Shown one piece after another: positions 1 to 5,545 of a stretch of DNA of 6,580 nt. The first letter of the stretch is position 1. Every line of letters begins with the position of its first letter. A model generated the notes under the pieces. That model made no database searches, had not been told where the DNA came from, and worked only from the letters and a program-made list of their open reading frames with translations. Source of the stretch: Pseudomonadota bacterium (GTDB lineage: Bacteria; Pseudomonadota; Alphaproteobacteria; Rhizobiales; Afifellaceae); contig JAEZEK010000461.1 of assembly GCA_023417735.1 (NCBI GenBank), positions 1 through 6,580 on the forward strand, given 5' to 3'. A program made the position numbers and the translations under genes.

Positions 1-5
1 TGGCA

Positions 6-20
6 CGCGGGCGGCCCGCG
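6..20. repeat. GC-rich hairpin after imelysin gene
   Basis: CGCGGGC (6-12) is followed one base later by its exact reverse complement GCCCGCG (14-20). In practice this is a 6-bp stem with a 3-base loop. It lies 19 bases beyond the imelysin stop codon. There is no T-run on either side, so it is not a typical intrinsic terminator. It could stabilise the 3' end of the mRNA or simply reflect the GC-rich background. The 38 bases left of the imelysin gene show no start codon with a convincing ribosome-binding site. Confidence 0.3.
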
Positions 21-38
21 CGCCGGCTCGCGTCAGGG

Positions 39-1325
39 TCACTGGACGGCGGACGGATTGTCCAGGCTGTCGGAACCCTCCACGTCGATCGAAAGACTGA
101 GTGCGGCGACGGCGCCCTCGATCGCCCGGGTCTGCGCGACGAGCGCCTCGACGATGTCGAGCACGATCTTGTTGCCCTTGTCGTTGCCGGCGGCGAGCAT
201 CTGGTCGTAGGCCATCTCCCCGCTGTCGGCGGTGGACTTCATGACCTCCATCCGGGCGAGCGTCTCGTCCATCGCCGCATCCACCCGCTTGGATGCGTCC
301 GCGGACTTCGCCGCGACGAGCTGGGCGATGCCCGGGCCTTCCACCGCGGAGCCGTCGGCGCGCCTGTAGGAGCCGGTCCAGATCGCCATCATGCCGACCT
401 GATTGTAGTAATGGCTGTTGTGCGTGTTGTCGGAGAAGCAGTCGTGCTCCTCCTCCGGATCGTGCAGCAGCACCCCGAGCTTCATGCGCTCGCCGGCGAG
501 CTCGCCATAGGAGAGCGACCCGAGCCCCGTCAGGATGGTGGCGAGCGCGCCGTCCTCCCCCTTTCCGGCCAGGTCCTGTCGCGCCGCACCGCCCTCCTGC
601 CAGTTCCCGACCATTTCCTCGAGGTCGTCGACGAGCAGGTCGGTGGCGGCCTTCAGATAGTCGCGGCGGCGATCGCAATTCCCGCCGGTGCAGTTCGCGG
701 TGTCGTAGTCTGTCGCGGGGCGGGCGCCCGCGCCGGCCTCCGTGCCGTTCGTGTCCTGGCCCCAGAGCAGGAACTCGACCGCGTGATAGCCGGTCGCCAC
801 GTTCGCCTCCACGCCCTGCGCCTCGTGGAGCGTCTCCGCGATCAGTTCCTTGGTGATCGCCGAGGCGTCGATCACGTCGGGGCCGATGCGCAGGGAGGGG
901 CTGGCGATGACGTTGGCGGTGTAGAGCGGGTTCTCGTCCGTTTCCTCGCCGTAGAAGCCCTGGTCGACATAGTCGATGAGGCCCTCGTCGAGCGGCCAGG
1001 CATTCACGCGCCCCTCCCAGTCGTCGACGACGGCATTCCCGAACCGGTATCCCTCCGTCTGCTGGTATGCCGGGCGGGCATCGATCCAGGCGCGGCGGGC
1101 CGCCTGCAGATTGTCCTCGGTCGGCTCCGCGAGCAGCCCGTCGACCGCGGTCTGCAAGTCCTTGGCGCCGGACAGCGCATCCTCGTACATGGCGAGCGCG
1201 ATGTCGCCGTAGGTCTGGATGACGGCTGCCGGATCGGGCGCGTCGGCGCGCGCGAGCGAGACGACGCCCGCAAGGCTCAGGCCCAATGCCGTCGCATAGG
1301 GCAGCAGGCGTGCTGGATTGATCAT
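39..1325 (-). CDS. Imelysin family (peptidase M75, IrpA-like) exported protein
   Basis: A 428-residue protein, exported to the periplasm. Residues 1-27 form a signal peptide: a hydrophobic stretch (about 8-24) ending in A-R-A with D28 next. The mature protein is the all-helical imelysin domain. Its signature GxHxxE is GYHAVE, with H181 and E184, followed by FLLWGQD. A second region, C296-F-S-D-N-T-H (residues 296-302), matches the longer IrpA-like members as I remember them. C212 and C217 could form a disulphide after export. Family members are linked to iron (IrpA is iron-regulated in cyanobacteria; EfeO shares the fold), and the HxxE motif is thought to bind metal. Peptidase activity is claimed for few members and should not be assumed. 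The start at 1325 is chosen because AGAGGA lies five bases upstream and the signal peptide follows at once; a reading frame open to 1469 would bury the signal behind 48 Arg/Pro-rich residues. In related genomes such genes often sit beside a di-haem DUF1111 oxidoreductase, which would lie beyond the left edge. Confidence 0.93.
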   Translation of the reverse strand: MINPARLLPYATALGLSLAGVVSLARADAPDPAAVIQTYGDIALAMYEDALSGAKDLQTAVDGLLAEPTEDNLQAARRAWIDARPAYQQTEGYRFGNAVVDDWEGRVNAWPLDEGLIDYVDQGFYGEETDENPLYTANVIASPSLRIGPDVIDASAITKELIAETLHEAQGVEANVATGYHAVEFLLWGQDTNGTEAGAGARPATDYDTANCTGGNCDRRRDYLKAATDLLVDDLEEMVGNWQEGGAARQDLAGKGEDGALATILTGLGSLSYGELAGERMKLGVLLHDPEEEHDCFSDNTHNSHYYNQVGMMAIWTGSYRRADGSAVEGPGIAQLVAAKSADASKRVDAAMDETLARMEVMKSTADSGEMAYDQMLAAGNDKGNKIVLDIVEALVAQTRAIEGAVAALSLSIDVEGSDSLDNPSAVQ

Positions 1326-1448
1326 GAGAGTCCTCTTGGCCACGGGCTTCGGTGGATGCGGAGTGGATGCGGCGGCGGCCGGAGCGCTTCGTTTCGGCCG
1401 GCGCGCGTGTCTTCCCGCTTCCGTTCGCCCGGGCGCACCCTGCAGGCG

Positions 1449-1489
1449 CGGGCGGTGTTCCGGTGCCACCGCCCGTTCGGCGGCACCGG
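1449..1489 (-). other. Interlocked stems in imelysin leader (candidate RNA structure)
   Basis: Two long stems share this segment. Stem A pairs 1460-1467 (CCGGTGCC) with 1482-1489 (GGCACCGG), 8 of 8 bp. Past one mismatch it continues for 3 bp (1469-1471 with 1478-1480), leaving a 6-base loop. Stem B pairs 1449-1457 (CGGGCGGTG) with 1467-1475 (CACCGCCCG), 9 of 9 bp. The 5' arm of stem A lies in the loop of stem B, so the stems either exclude each other or form an H-type pseudoknot. In the expected minus-strand transcript this lies about 125-165 bases before the imelysin start codon. The pairing is seen directly; a regulatory role is inference. Confidence 0.35.
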
Positions 1490-1577
1490 CGCCGCCGCGA
1501 TGAAGCTCGACATGACGCCCTCCAATCGAAGGGGTTCAAGGCCCCGACATCAAAGGCTGCCTGGTCGCTGGACGAGG

Positions 1578-1597
1578 CGGCGCGATAATGCGCGCCG
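1578..1597. repeat. 7-bp palindrome between hydroxylase stop and imelysin leader
   Basis: CGGCGCG (1578-1584) and CGCGCCG (1591-1597) are exact reverse complements separated by ATAATG. The palindrome lies 36 bases past the stop codon of the molybdopterin subunit and covers the predicted -10 region of the imelysin promoter. It could be an operator, or a terminator-like hairpin for the upstream operon. No T-run follows on the minus strand, which weakens the terminator reading. Confidence 0.35.
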
Positions 1598-1612
1598 GCT
1601 CTTCATTGTCAA
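1584..1612 (-). promoter_or_regulatory. Candidate sigma-70-type promoter for imelysin gene
   Basis: On the minus strand a perfect TTGACA (-35, 1612 to 1607) is followed after 17 bases by ATTATC (1589 to 1584), a weak -10 match. Transcription would start near 1577, leaving a leader of about 250 bases before the imelysin start at 1325. The local sequence (1601-1635) is much richer in A+T than the rest of the window, which fits a promoter. The -35 match is strong; the -10 match is poor. Confidence 0.4.
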
Positions 1613-1621
1613 CTTGATATT

Positions 1622-1636
1622 CTGGAATGATTCTAG
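1622..1636. promoter_or_regulatory. Near-perfect 15-bp dyad, possible iron-regulator operator
   Basis: CTGGAATGATTCTAG is a 15-bp dyad centred on base 1629, with 6 of 7 arm positions complementary (only 1624/1634 fail). It overlaps the stop codon of the upstream molybdopterin subunit and lies just upstream of the TTGACA box, centred near -52 from the predicted start site. From memory, its minus-strand form TAGAA-N3-TTCCA resembles the TAGAA-N3-TTCTA core of Irr-type iron control elements in Rhizobiales. The dyad is seen; the regulator is a guess based on that resemblance and on the iron link of imelysins. Confidence 0.3.
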
Positions 1637-3756
1637 GCGAGCAGCGCCGCCATGATCCTTTCACGCGTCATGGGCAGGTCGCGGATGCGCGCGCCGAGCG
1701 CATGGGCGACGGCATTGGCGAGTGCGGCGGCGGTCGGCCCGGCGGCGACCTCGCCGAGCCCGAGCGGCGGCTGGTGCGGCTCGCCGACGAAGCGGACGTC
1801 GATCTCCGGAACCTCCGAGAAACGCAGGATCGGGTAGTCGTCCCATTCCCGCGTCGCCGGCATGCCGTCCGCGAAGCGGACCTCTTCCTTCAGCGCCCAG
1901 CTCGCGGCCTGGACGATGCCGCCCTCGCCCTGGTTCGATGCGCCGTCGACGTTGACTACGAGGCCGGCATCGACGGCGGCCCAGGCGCGGCGGAATGCGA
2001 CCGCCTCGCCCACCTCCACCTCCGCCACCAGCGCCATGTAGCCGGCCGTGTTCTTGTAGCGGGAGAATGCGATGCCGCGACCGGTGCCCTCTCCGCCGGG
2101 CTCGCCGGGCTGCCATCCGGCCATCGCGGCGGCCGTCTCGACGACCCGGCGCGCACGCGGATCCTTCAGCATGGCCAGCCGGTAAGCGACGGGATCCGCG
2201 CCGGCTTCCGCCGCGAGCTCGTCCACGAAGGACTCGATGGCGAAGACGTTCAGGAACGCGCCGAGGCCGCGCAGCGAGGACGTGCGCACCGGATTGGGAT
2301 CGAGGAGATGATGCACCAGCTTCTGGTGCGGCAGGTCGTAGAGCGCAAGCCAGTTCCGGCTCGCCCCGCCGCCCATCGCGTCGGGCGTATCGTTCAGCTG
2401 GTTGGGCGGCGGCTCCGGGTTCGGCAGCGCCTCAGCGCCGAGGAAGTTGGACACGCCGTTGGAACCGGGGCGCTGGGCGTGCACGGGGCTCCAGACCTCG
2501 AACGTCCAGTCCGCCGGCGAACCGTTCAAGTCGCGCACGGCCCGGATGCGGACCGTTCCGGCCGTGCCGTAGGCCTCGGAGCCGAGCTCGTCCTGCCGCG
2601 GCCATTGCGCGCGCACGGGCCGCCCCGGCATCCGGGTGGCGACGAAGGCGGCGTCGAAGGCGACGTCGTCGGCCGGGTTGTGGCCGTAGCAGCCGGCGCC
2701 CTGGCGGTGGTGCACGATCACCTGGTCGGCCGAAAGGCCGAGCGCACGCGCGAGCCAGGTCCGCAGGCCGAACACGTTCTGCGAATGACTCCACACCCTG
2801 AGCGTGCCGTCCCGGAATTCGGCGAGCGCCGTCGACGGGCCGATGGAGGCATGGGCGATGTAGGGGCGCGAGTAGGAGGCCTCCAGGACGGTGCCGTCCG
2901 CAGCGGCGGGCGGGGCGCCCTCCTCAACGACCCTGTCGCGGGACGGGAGCGCGCGCAGGAAGTCCGGCGCGCCGGCATCGTCGGGGATCCCGGTCCCGCC
3001 GTCCCAGATCGCATGCTCCCAGGCCGCCTCGAGCGCACGACGGACCGCCGTCTCGTCCTCGCTCGTGAAGGCGACGAGATCGCCCTCGCGCAGGATGCCG
3101 ACCGCCGTACCGGCGCGGCGCCGGATCGCCTCCTCGTCGAGGCCGACGAGCCGCGCACCCCGCCGCGGCCGCCGCAGGATGCGGGCATGCACCAGGCCGT
3201 CGGGGGCGATGTCGTGAATGAAGGCCGCGCCCGCCACCTTCTCGGCAAGGTCTCGGCGGGGCAGGCTCGTGCCCACGATCCGGAACTCCGCCGGGCGTTT
3301 CACCGGAGCGCTGCCGGTCGCCTCCCGCCGGAGATCGACGGCGCCGGCGAGCGTCCAGTAGTCGTGACCCGTTTCCGCCCCGTCCCTGAGGATGCGGCCG
3401 TCGTCCACGGCAAGCTCTTGCGGCGAGGCGCCGAGCGCATCGGCGGCCGCTTCGAGGAACAGGGCGCGCACCTCGGCGCAGGCGAGCCTGAGCGCCGCAC
3501 CGCCGCCGCTCACCGACGTGCTGCCGGCCGTGGTCCCCTCCTGCGGGCTGCCGTCGGTCTCCCCCGCCACCAGGCGGATGCGATCCGGCGTGACGTCGAG
3601 CTCCTCGGCGGCGATCTGCGCGAGCGCGGTCAAGATGCCCTGGCCGATCTCGACCTTGCCGGTGGAAACCCGCACGCGCCCGTCCACCTCGAACCCGATC
3701 CACTGCGCCAGCAGCGGGTTGTCCGTCAGCCCCTTCGGCAAGGTGTTGGGGATCAC
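1633..3756 (-). CDS. Xanthine dehydrogenase-family molybdopterin-binding subunit (IorB-like)
   Basis: The 707-residue catalytic subunit of a molybdenum hydroxylase, which inserts water-derived oxygen into an aldehyde or N-heterocycle. The organisation is that of isoquinoline 1-oxidoreductase (IorB) and the related nicotinate dehydrogenases: an N-terminal GQG block (VEIGQG, 35-40, then ALAQIAAEELDV), an a/b-hammerhead domain (about 165-250), then the large molybdopterin-binding region. Visible landmarks are GAGCYGHN (353-360), RTSSLRGLGAFLNVFAIESF (491-510), DGASNQGEGGIVQ (604-616) and GLGE (666-669). E669 is the expected catalytic glutamate, equivalent to the base in xanthine oxidase. There is no twin-arginine or other signal, so the enzyme is probably cytoplasmic, unlike many membrane-linked IorB relatives. 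Translation starts at GTG (3756), whose GTGA overlaps the TGA of the [2Fe-2S] subunit gene, implying coupled translation. The substrate cannot be told from sequence. No FAD subunit, cytochrome c subunit or XdhC-like maturation factor is encoded in the window. Confidence 0.93.
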   Translation of the reverse strand: MIPNTLPKGLTDNPLLAQWIGFEVDGRVRVSTGKVEIGQGILTALAQIAAEELDVTPDRIRLVAGETDGSPQEGTTAGSTSVSGGGAALRLACAEVRALFLEAAADALGASPQELAVDDGRILRDGAETGHDYWTLAGAVDLRREATGSAPVKRPAEFRIVGTSLPRRDLAEKVAGAAFIHDIAPDGLVHARILRRPRRGARLVGLDEEAIRRRAGTAVGILREGDLVAFTSEDETAVRRALEAAWEHAIWDGGTGIPDDAGAPDFLRALPSRDRVVEEGAPPAAADGTVLEASYSRPYIAHASIGPSTALAEFRDGTLRVWSHSQNVFGLRTWLARALGLSADQVIVHHRQGAGCYGHNPADDVAFDAAFVATRMPGRPVRAQWPRQDELGSEAYGTAGTVRIRAVRDLNGSPADWTFEVWSPVHAQRPGSNGVSNFLGAEALPNPEPPPNQLNDTPDAMGGGASRNWLALYDLPHQKLVHHLLDPNPVRTSSLRGLGAFLNVFAIESFVDELAAEAGADPVAYRLAMLKDPRARRVVETAAAMAGWQPGEPGGEGTGRGIAFSRYKNTAGYMALVAEVEVGEAVAFRRAWAAVDAGLVVNVDGASNQGEGGIVQAASWALKEEVRFADGMPATREWDDYPILRFSEVPEIDVRFVGEPHQPPLGLGEVAAGPTAAALANAVAHALGARIRDLPMTRERIMAALLA

Positions 3757-4235
3757 GCCGGCACCCCCTCCGCCATCATGCGGCCAGCCTTCTGGACGGC
3801 GCGGATGATGCGGTTGTGGGAGCCGCAGCGGCAGAGATGCTTGTCGAGCGCCTCGGCGACCTCCTGGCGGGACGGCGACGTGTTGGTTTCAAGGAGGGCG
3901 GCCGCCGAGATCATGATGCCGGAAAGGCAATAGCCGCACTGGCCCGCCTGCTCGTCAATCATCGCCTGCTGAAGAGGATGCAGCCGGCCGTCCTTCGAGA
4001 AGTTCTCGATCGTGACGATCTCGCGGCCGACGACCGTCTCGACAGCCCTCGCGCAGGAATAGGCGGGCTCGCCGTCGATCAGCACCATGCAGGCGCCGCA
4101 CTGCTCGAGGCCGCAGCCGAAGCGGCTGCCGCGCAGGCCGAGCTCGTTCCTGAGCACGTCCAGCAGCGGCTTGGAACCGTAGGCCTCGACCCGCACCGCT
4201 TCGCCGTTCACCGTCAGCTCGTATGCCTCGGCCAT
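3753..4235 (-). CDS. [2Fe-2S] small subunit of molybdenum hydroxylase (IorA/CoxS-like)
   Basis: A 160-residue electron-transfer subunit with two [2Fe-2S] clusters, passing electrons from the molybdenum site of the adjacent large subunit to an acceptor. The plant-ferredoxin-like N-terminal domain (about 1-75) has cluster ligands C41, C46, C49 and C61 in the pattern CGLEQCGAC plus a downstream Cys. The C-terminal four-helix domain carries C100, C103 (CGYC), C135 and C137 (CRC). All eight ligands are present and the length is typical. The start at 4235 is chosen because the conserved domain begins here (MAEAYELTVNGE) and a G-rich ribosome-binding site (GGGGGGA) precedes it by three bases. The frame is open upstream to 4457, but that stretch encodes Arg/Pro-rich residues without SD or homology. 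The stop overlaps the GTG start of the large subunit by four bases, so this is the first gene of a two-gene operon. There is no export signal. Confidence 0.95.
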   Translation of the reverse strand: MAEAYELTVNGEAVRVEAYGSKPLLDVLRNELGLRGSRFGCGLEQCGACMVLIDGEPAYSCARAVETVVGREIVTIENFSKDGRLHPLQQAMIDEQAGQCGYCLSGIMISAAALLETNTSPSRQEVAEALDKHLCRCGSHNRIIRAVQKAGRMMAEGVPA

Positions 4236-4505
4236 GCTTCCCCCCCATCCGTCCGCGGGCGGAAATTGCTGCATACAGCCGTGTCCTGCAACCTGATTTC
4301 GCAGGCCGGTCCGAAGGCGGCCCGTGGCAGCCGGCCGGCCGCGAGGGAGCGACGGGGACCCTCGCCGGGCGGCGGACGCAACCCGCAACCTTTCGCCGCG
4401 GCAGGAGGATGGAGAGCGGCTGGGAGAGGCGCGGGTGCCGAACCTGCGTTGAGCCAATCGAAGGGTCGCGGTAATCTGTGTTCGCGCGTGCAGAAAGGGG
4501 CAGCA
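4236..4505. other. Divergent intergenic region
   Basis: This 270-base stretch separates the minus-strand hydroxylase operon from the plus-strand small gene and must hold the promoter of the former. I see no convincing -35/-10 pair on the minus strand; a TTGCAG near 4286 has no good partner. The reading frames crossing the region give Arg/Pro/Gly-rich products with no recognisable domain. The one usable promoter-like element is on the plus strand at its right end. Confidence 0.5.
4449..4477 (+). promoter_or_regulatory. Candidate promoter for the 33-residue membrane protein
   Basis: TTGAGC (4449-4454) and TAATCT (4472-4477) are separated by exactly 17 bases. The matches to sigma-70 consensus are 4 of 6 and 3 of 6. 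The predicted start near 4484 would give a short leader of about 22 bases containing the AAAGGGG ribosome-binding site. The position fits well; the sequence match is moderate. Confidence 0.35.
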
Positions 4506-4607
4506 ATGAACGAGCTGCTTCGCTTCATCGATCAGGTGCCGAGCAATATGTGGATGGCGCTGGCCGTCGCGGTCGCAGCCATCTTCGTCGTCATGAAATC
4601 GGTCTAG
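4506..4607 (+). CDS. Small single-pass membrane protein, 33 residues
   Basis: A short gene with no family I recognise. An excellent ribosome-binding site, AAAGGGG, lies five bases before the ATG. The product begins MNELLRFIDQVPSN, an amphipathic or soluble segment. About 16 hydrophobic residues follow (positions 15-30, rich in Val, Ala, Ile, Met and one Trp), and it ends in KSV, so it looks like one transmembrane helix. The positive C-terminal tail and acidic N-terminus do not settle orientation. By my count 28 of 33 sense codons end in G or C, like the neighbouring genes and more than chance alone would suggest. A promoter-like element lies upstream and a hairpin starts five bases past the stop. 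It is convergent with the polymerase gene and divergent from the hydroxylase operon, so it is a lone transcription unit. Alternatives are a leader or toxin-type peptide, or a chance ORF. Confidence 0.55.
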   Translation: MNELLRFIDQVPSNMWMALAVAVAAIFVVMKSV

Positions 4608-4612
4608 CGTCG

Positions 4613-4636
4613 GTCCGGGCTCCCGGCCGCCCGGAC
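4613..4636. terminator. Hairpin between convergent genes, possible two-way terminator
   Basis: GTCCGGGC (4613-4620) and GCCCGGAC (4629-4636) are exact reverse complements around an 8-base loop. The stem starts five bases after the stop of the small plus-strand gene and lies 27 bases beyond the stop of the convergent polymerase gene, where a shared terminator is expected. There is no T-run on either strand, so termination efficiency is uncertain. Confidence 0.45.
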
Positions 4637-4663
4637 ACCGGGACGATGCTGAGGACAGTCATT

Positions 4664-5545
4664 CTACTTCGGCAGCACTTGCCGGACGGCAGCGATCTCG
4701 CGCCAGGGATCCGCACCGAGCCGATCCATGCGCGCCGGCACGGTCCGGATCGTGAAGGCCGCAGGATCGAGCCCTTCATCGAGTTCGTCCCAGGCGAGCG
4801 GCGTGGCGACCGGCGCCCCGGCTCGGGACCGGGTGGAATAGGGCGCGACGGCCGTCGCGGTGGGATCGTTGCGCAGATAATCGATGAAGATGCGGCCCTG
4901 CCGTTCGGCCTTGGACATGCGCATCAGGTACTTGCCCGGCGCACCCTCGGCCAGGTCGGTCGCCACCCGCCTGGCGAAGGCCTTGGCTTCGGACCACGCA
5001 TGCCGCCGCTCGATCGGCACGACGACGTGGAGGCCCTTGCCGCCGGTGGTCTTCACGAAGCTCTCCAAGCCGAGGCCTGCGAGATGCGCCCGCACCTCCC
5101 GCGCCGCCGCGACGACATCGCGGTAGCCGAGCCCCTCGCCGGGATCGAAATCGAAGATCAGCCGGTCCGGGCGATCCGTCCGGTCGATGCGCGCGCCCCA
5201 GGGATGGATCTCCAGCACGCCCATCTGCACGAGCGCGATCAGGCCGCGGCGGTCGGTGAGGTAGAGGTAGGCGCCGGAGTCCTCGAAACCCGGCACGGCG
5301 ACCTGCTTCAGCTCCCGCGGCACGCCGGAGCCGGCATGGCGCTGGTAGAAGCACTTCTTCTGCCGACCGGTCGGGCAGCGCACCAGCGTGATCGGCCGGC
5401 GCGCCACATGGGGCAGGATGAAATCGGCGATCGCGCGATAGTATTCCGCGAGGTCGCGCTTGGTCGTGCCCTGCTCGGGATAGAGCACCTTCTCCGGGCT
5501 CGTGAGCCGGACGCCCTCGATCTCGATCGCCTCATCCGCCGCCAT
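4664..5545 (-). CDS. ligD: Stand-alone LigD-type polymerase/primase domain (NHEJ)
   Basis: A 293-residue protein consisting only of the archaeo-eukaryotic primase-type polymerase domain of LigD, which fills and extends broken DNA ends, favouring ribonucleotides, during Ku-dependent end joining. Visible landmarks are LTSPEKVLYPEQGTTKRDL (14-32), EIHPWGAR (112-119), the metal-binding pair D132 and D134 in FDFDP, KTTGGKGLHVVVP (165-177) and RIFIDYLRN with the third acidic ligand D222. These correspond to the three aspartates of the mycobacterial LigD polymerase domain, so the active site looks intact. There is no ligase or phosphoesterase domain; the protein ends normally at VLPK with TAG. The start at 5545 is supported by GGGAGG upstream and by the conserved region beginning soon after; an earlier in-frame start would give a Ser/Pro-rich tail read from the hydrolase gene. 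It overlaps the end of that gene by 14 bases and is probably co-transcribed with it and with the DNA ligase upstream. The symbol refers to the LigD polymerase module only. Confidence 0.93.
   Translation of the reverse strand: MAADEAIEIEGVRLTSPEKVLYPEQGTTKRDLAEYYRAIADFILPHVARRPITLVRCPTGRQKKCFYQRHAGSGVPRELKQVAVPGFEDSGAYLYLTDRRGLIALVQMGVLEIHPWGARIDRTDRPDRLIFDFDPGEGLGYRDVVAAAREVRAHLAGLGLESFVKTTGGKGLHVVVPIERRHAWSEAKAFARRVATDLAEGAPGKYLMRMSKAERQGRIFIDYLRNDPTATAVAPYSTRSRAGAPVATPLAWDELDEGLDPAAFTIRTVPARMDRLGADPWREIAAVRQVLPK

Noticed and set aside
1426..1435. 10-bp perfect palindrome CGCCCGGGCG
   Set aside because: A loopless GC palindrome of this length is expected by chance in such GC-rich DNA, and it has no positional link to a promoter element.
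1326..1469. N-terminal extension of the imelysin protein to 1469
   Set aside because: The extra 48 residues are Arg/Pro/Ala-rich and would hide a clear signal peptide. The start at 1325 has a good ribosome-binding site.
411..1655. A 414-codon plus-strand open frame opposite the imelysin gene
   Set aside because: It is a low-complexity Arg/Val/Ala-rich shadow of the imelysin gene. No ribosome-binding site or domain supports it.
1627..3933. A 768-codon open frame on the plus strand opposite the molybdopterin subunit
   Set aside because: The product is Arg/Gly/Ala-rich with no domain. It is the mirror of a GC-rich gene whose third positions suppress stops on the other strand. The minus-strand product has the family motifs and catalytic glutamate.
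4236..4457. N-terminal extension of the [2Fe-2S] subunit to 4457
   Set aside because: The extension has no homology or export signal, and the conserved ferredoxin domain begins right after the ATG at 4235 with a G-rich ribosome-binding site.
4412..4474. Short plus-strand ORF with GGAGG before its ATG
   Set aside because: The GGAGG directly abuts the ATG with no spacing, and the 20-residue product has no feature of interest.
3816..4607. Long plus-strand frame (263 codons) ending in the small membrane protein
   Set aside because: Only the last 33 codons are supported, by a strong ribosome-binding site and hydrophobic segment. The upstream part is antisense to the [2Fe-2S] subunit and crosses the intergenic region.
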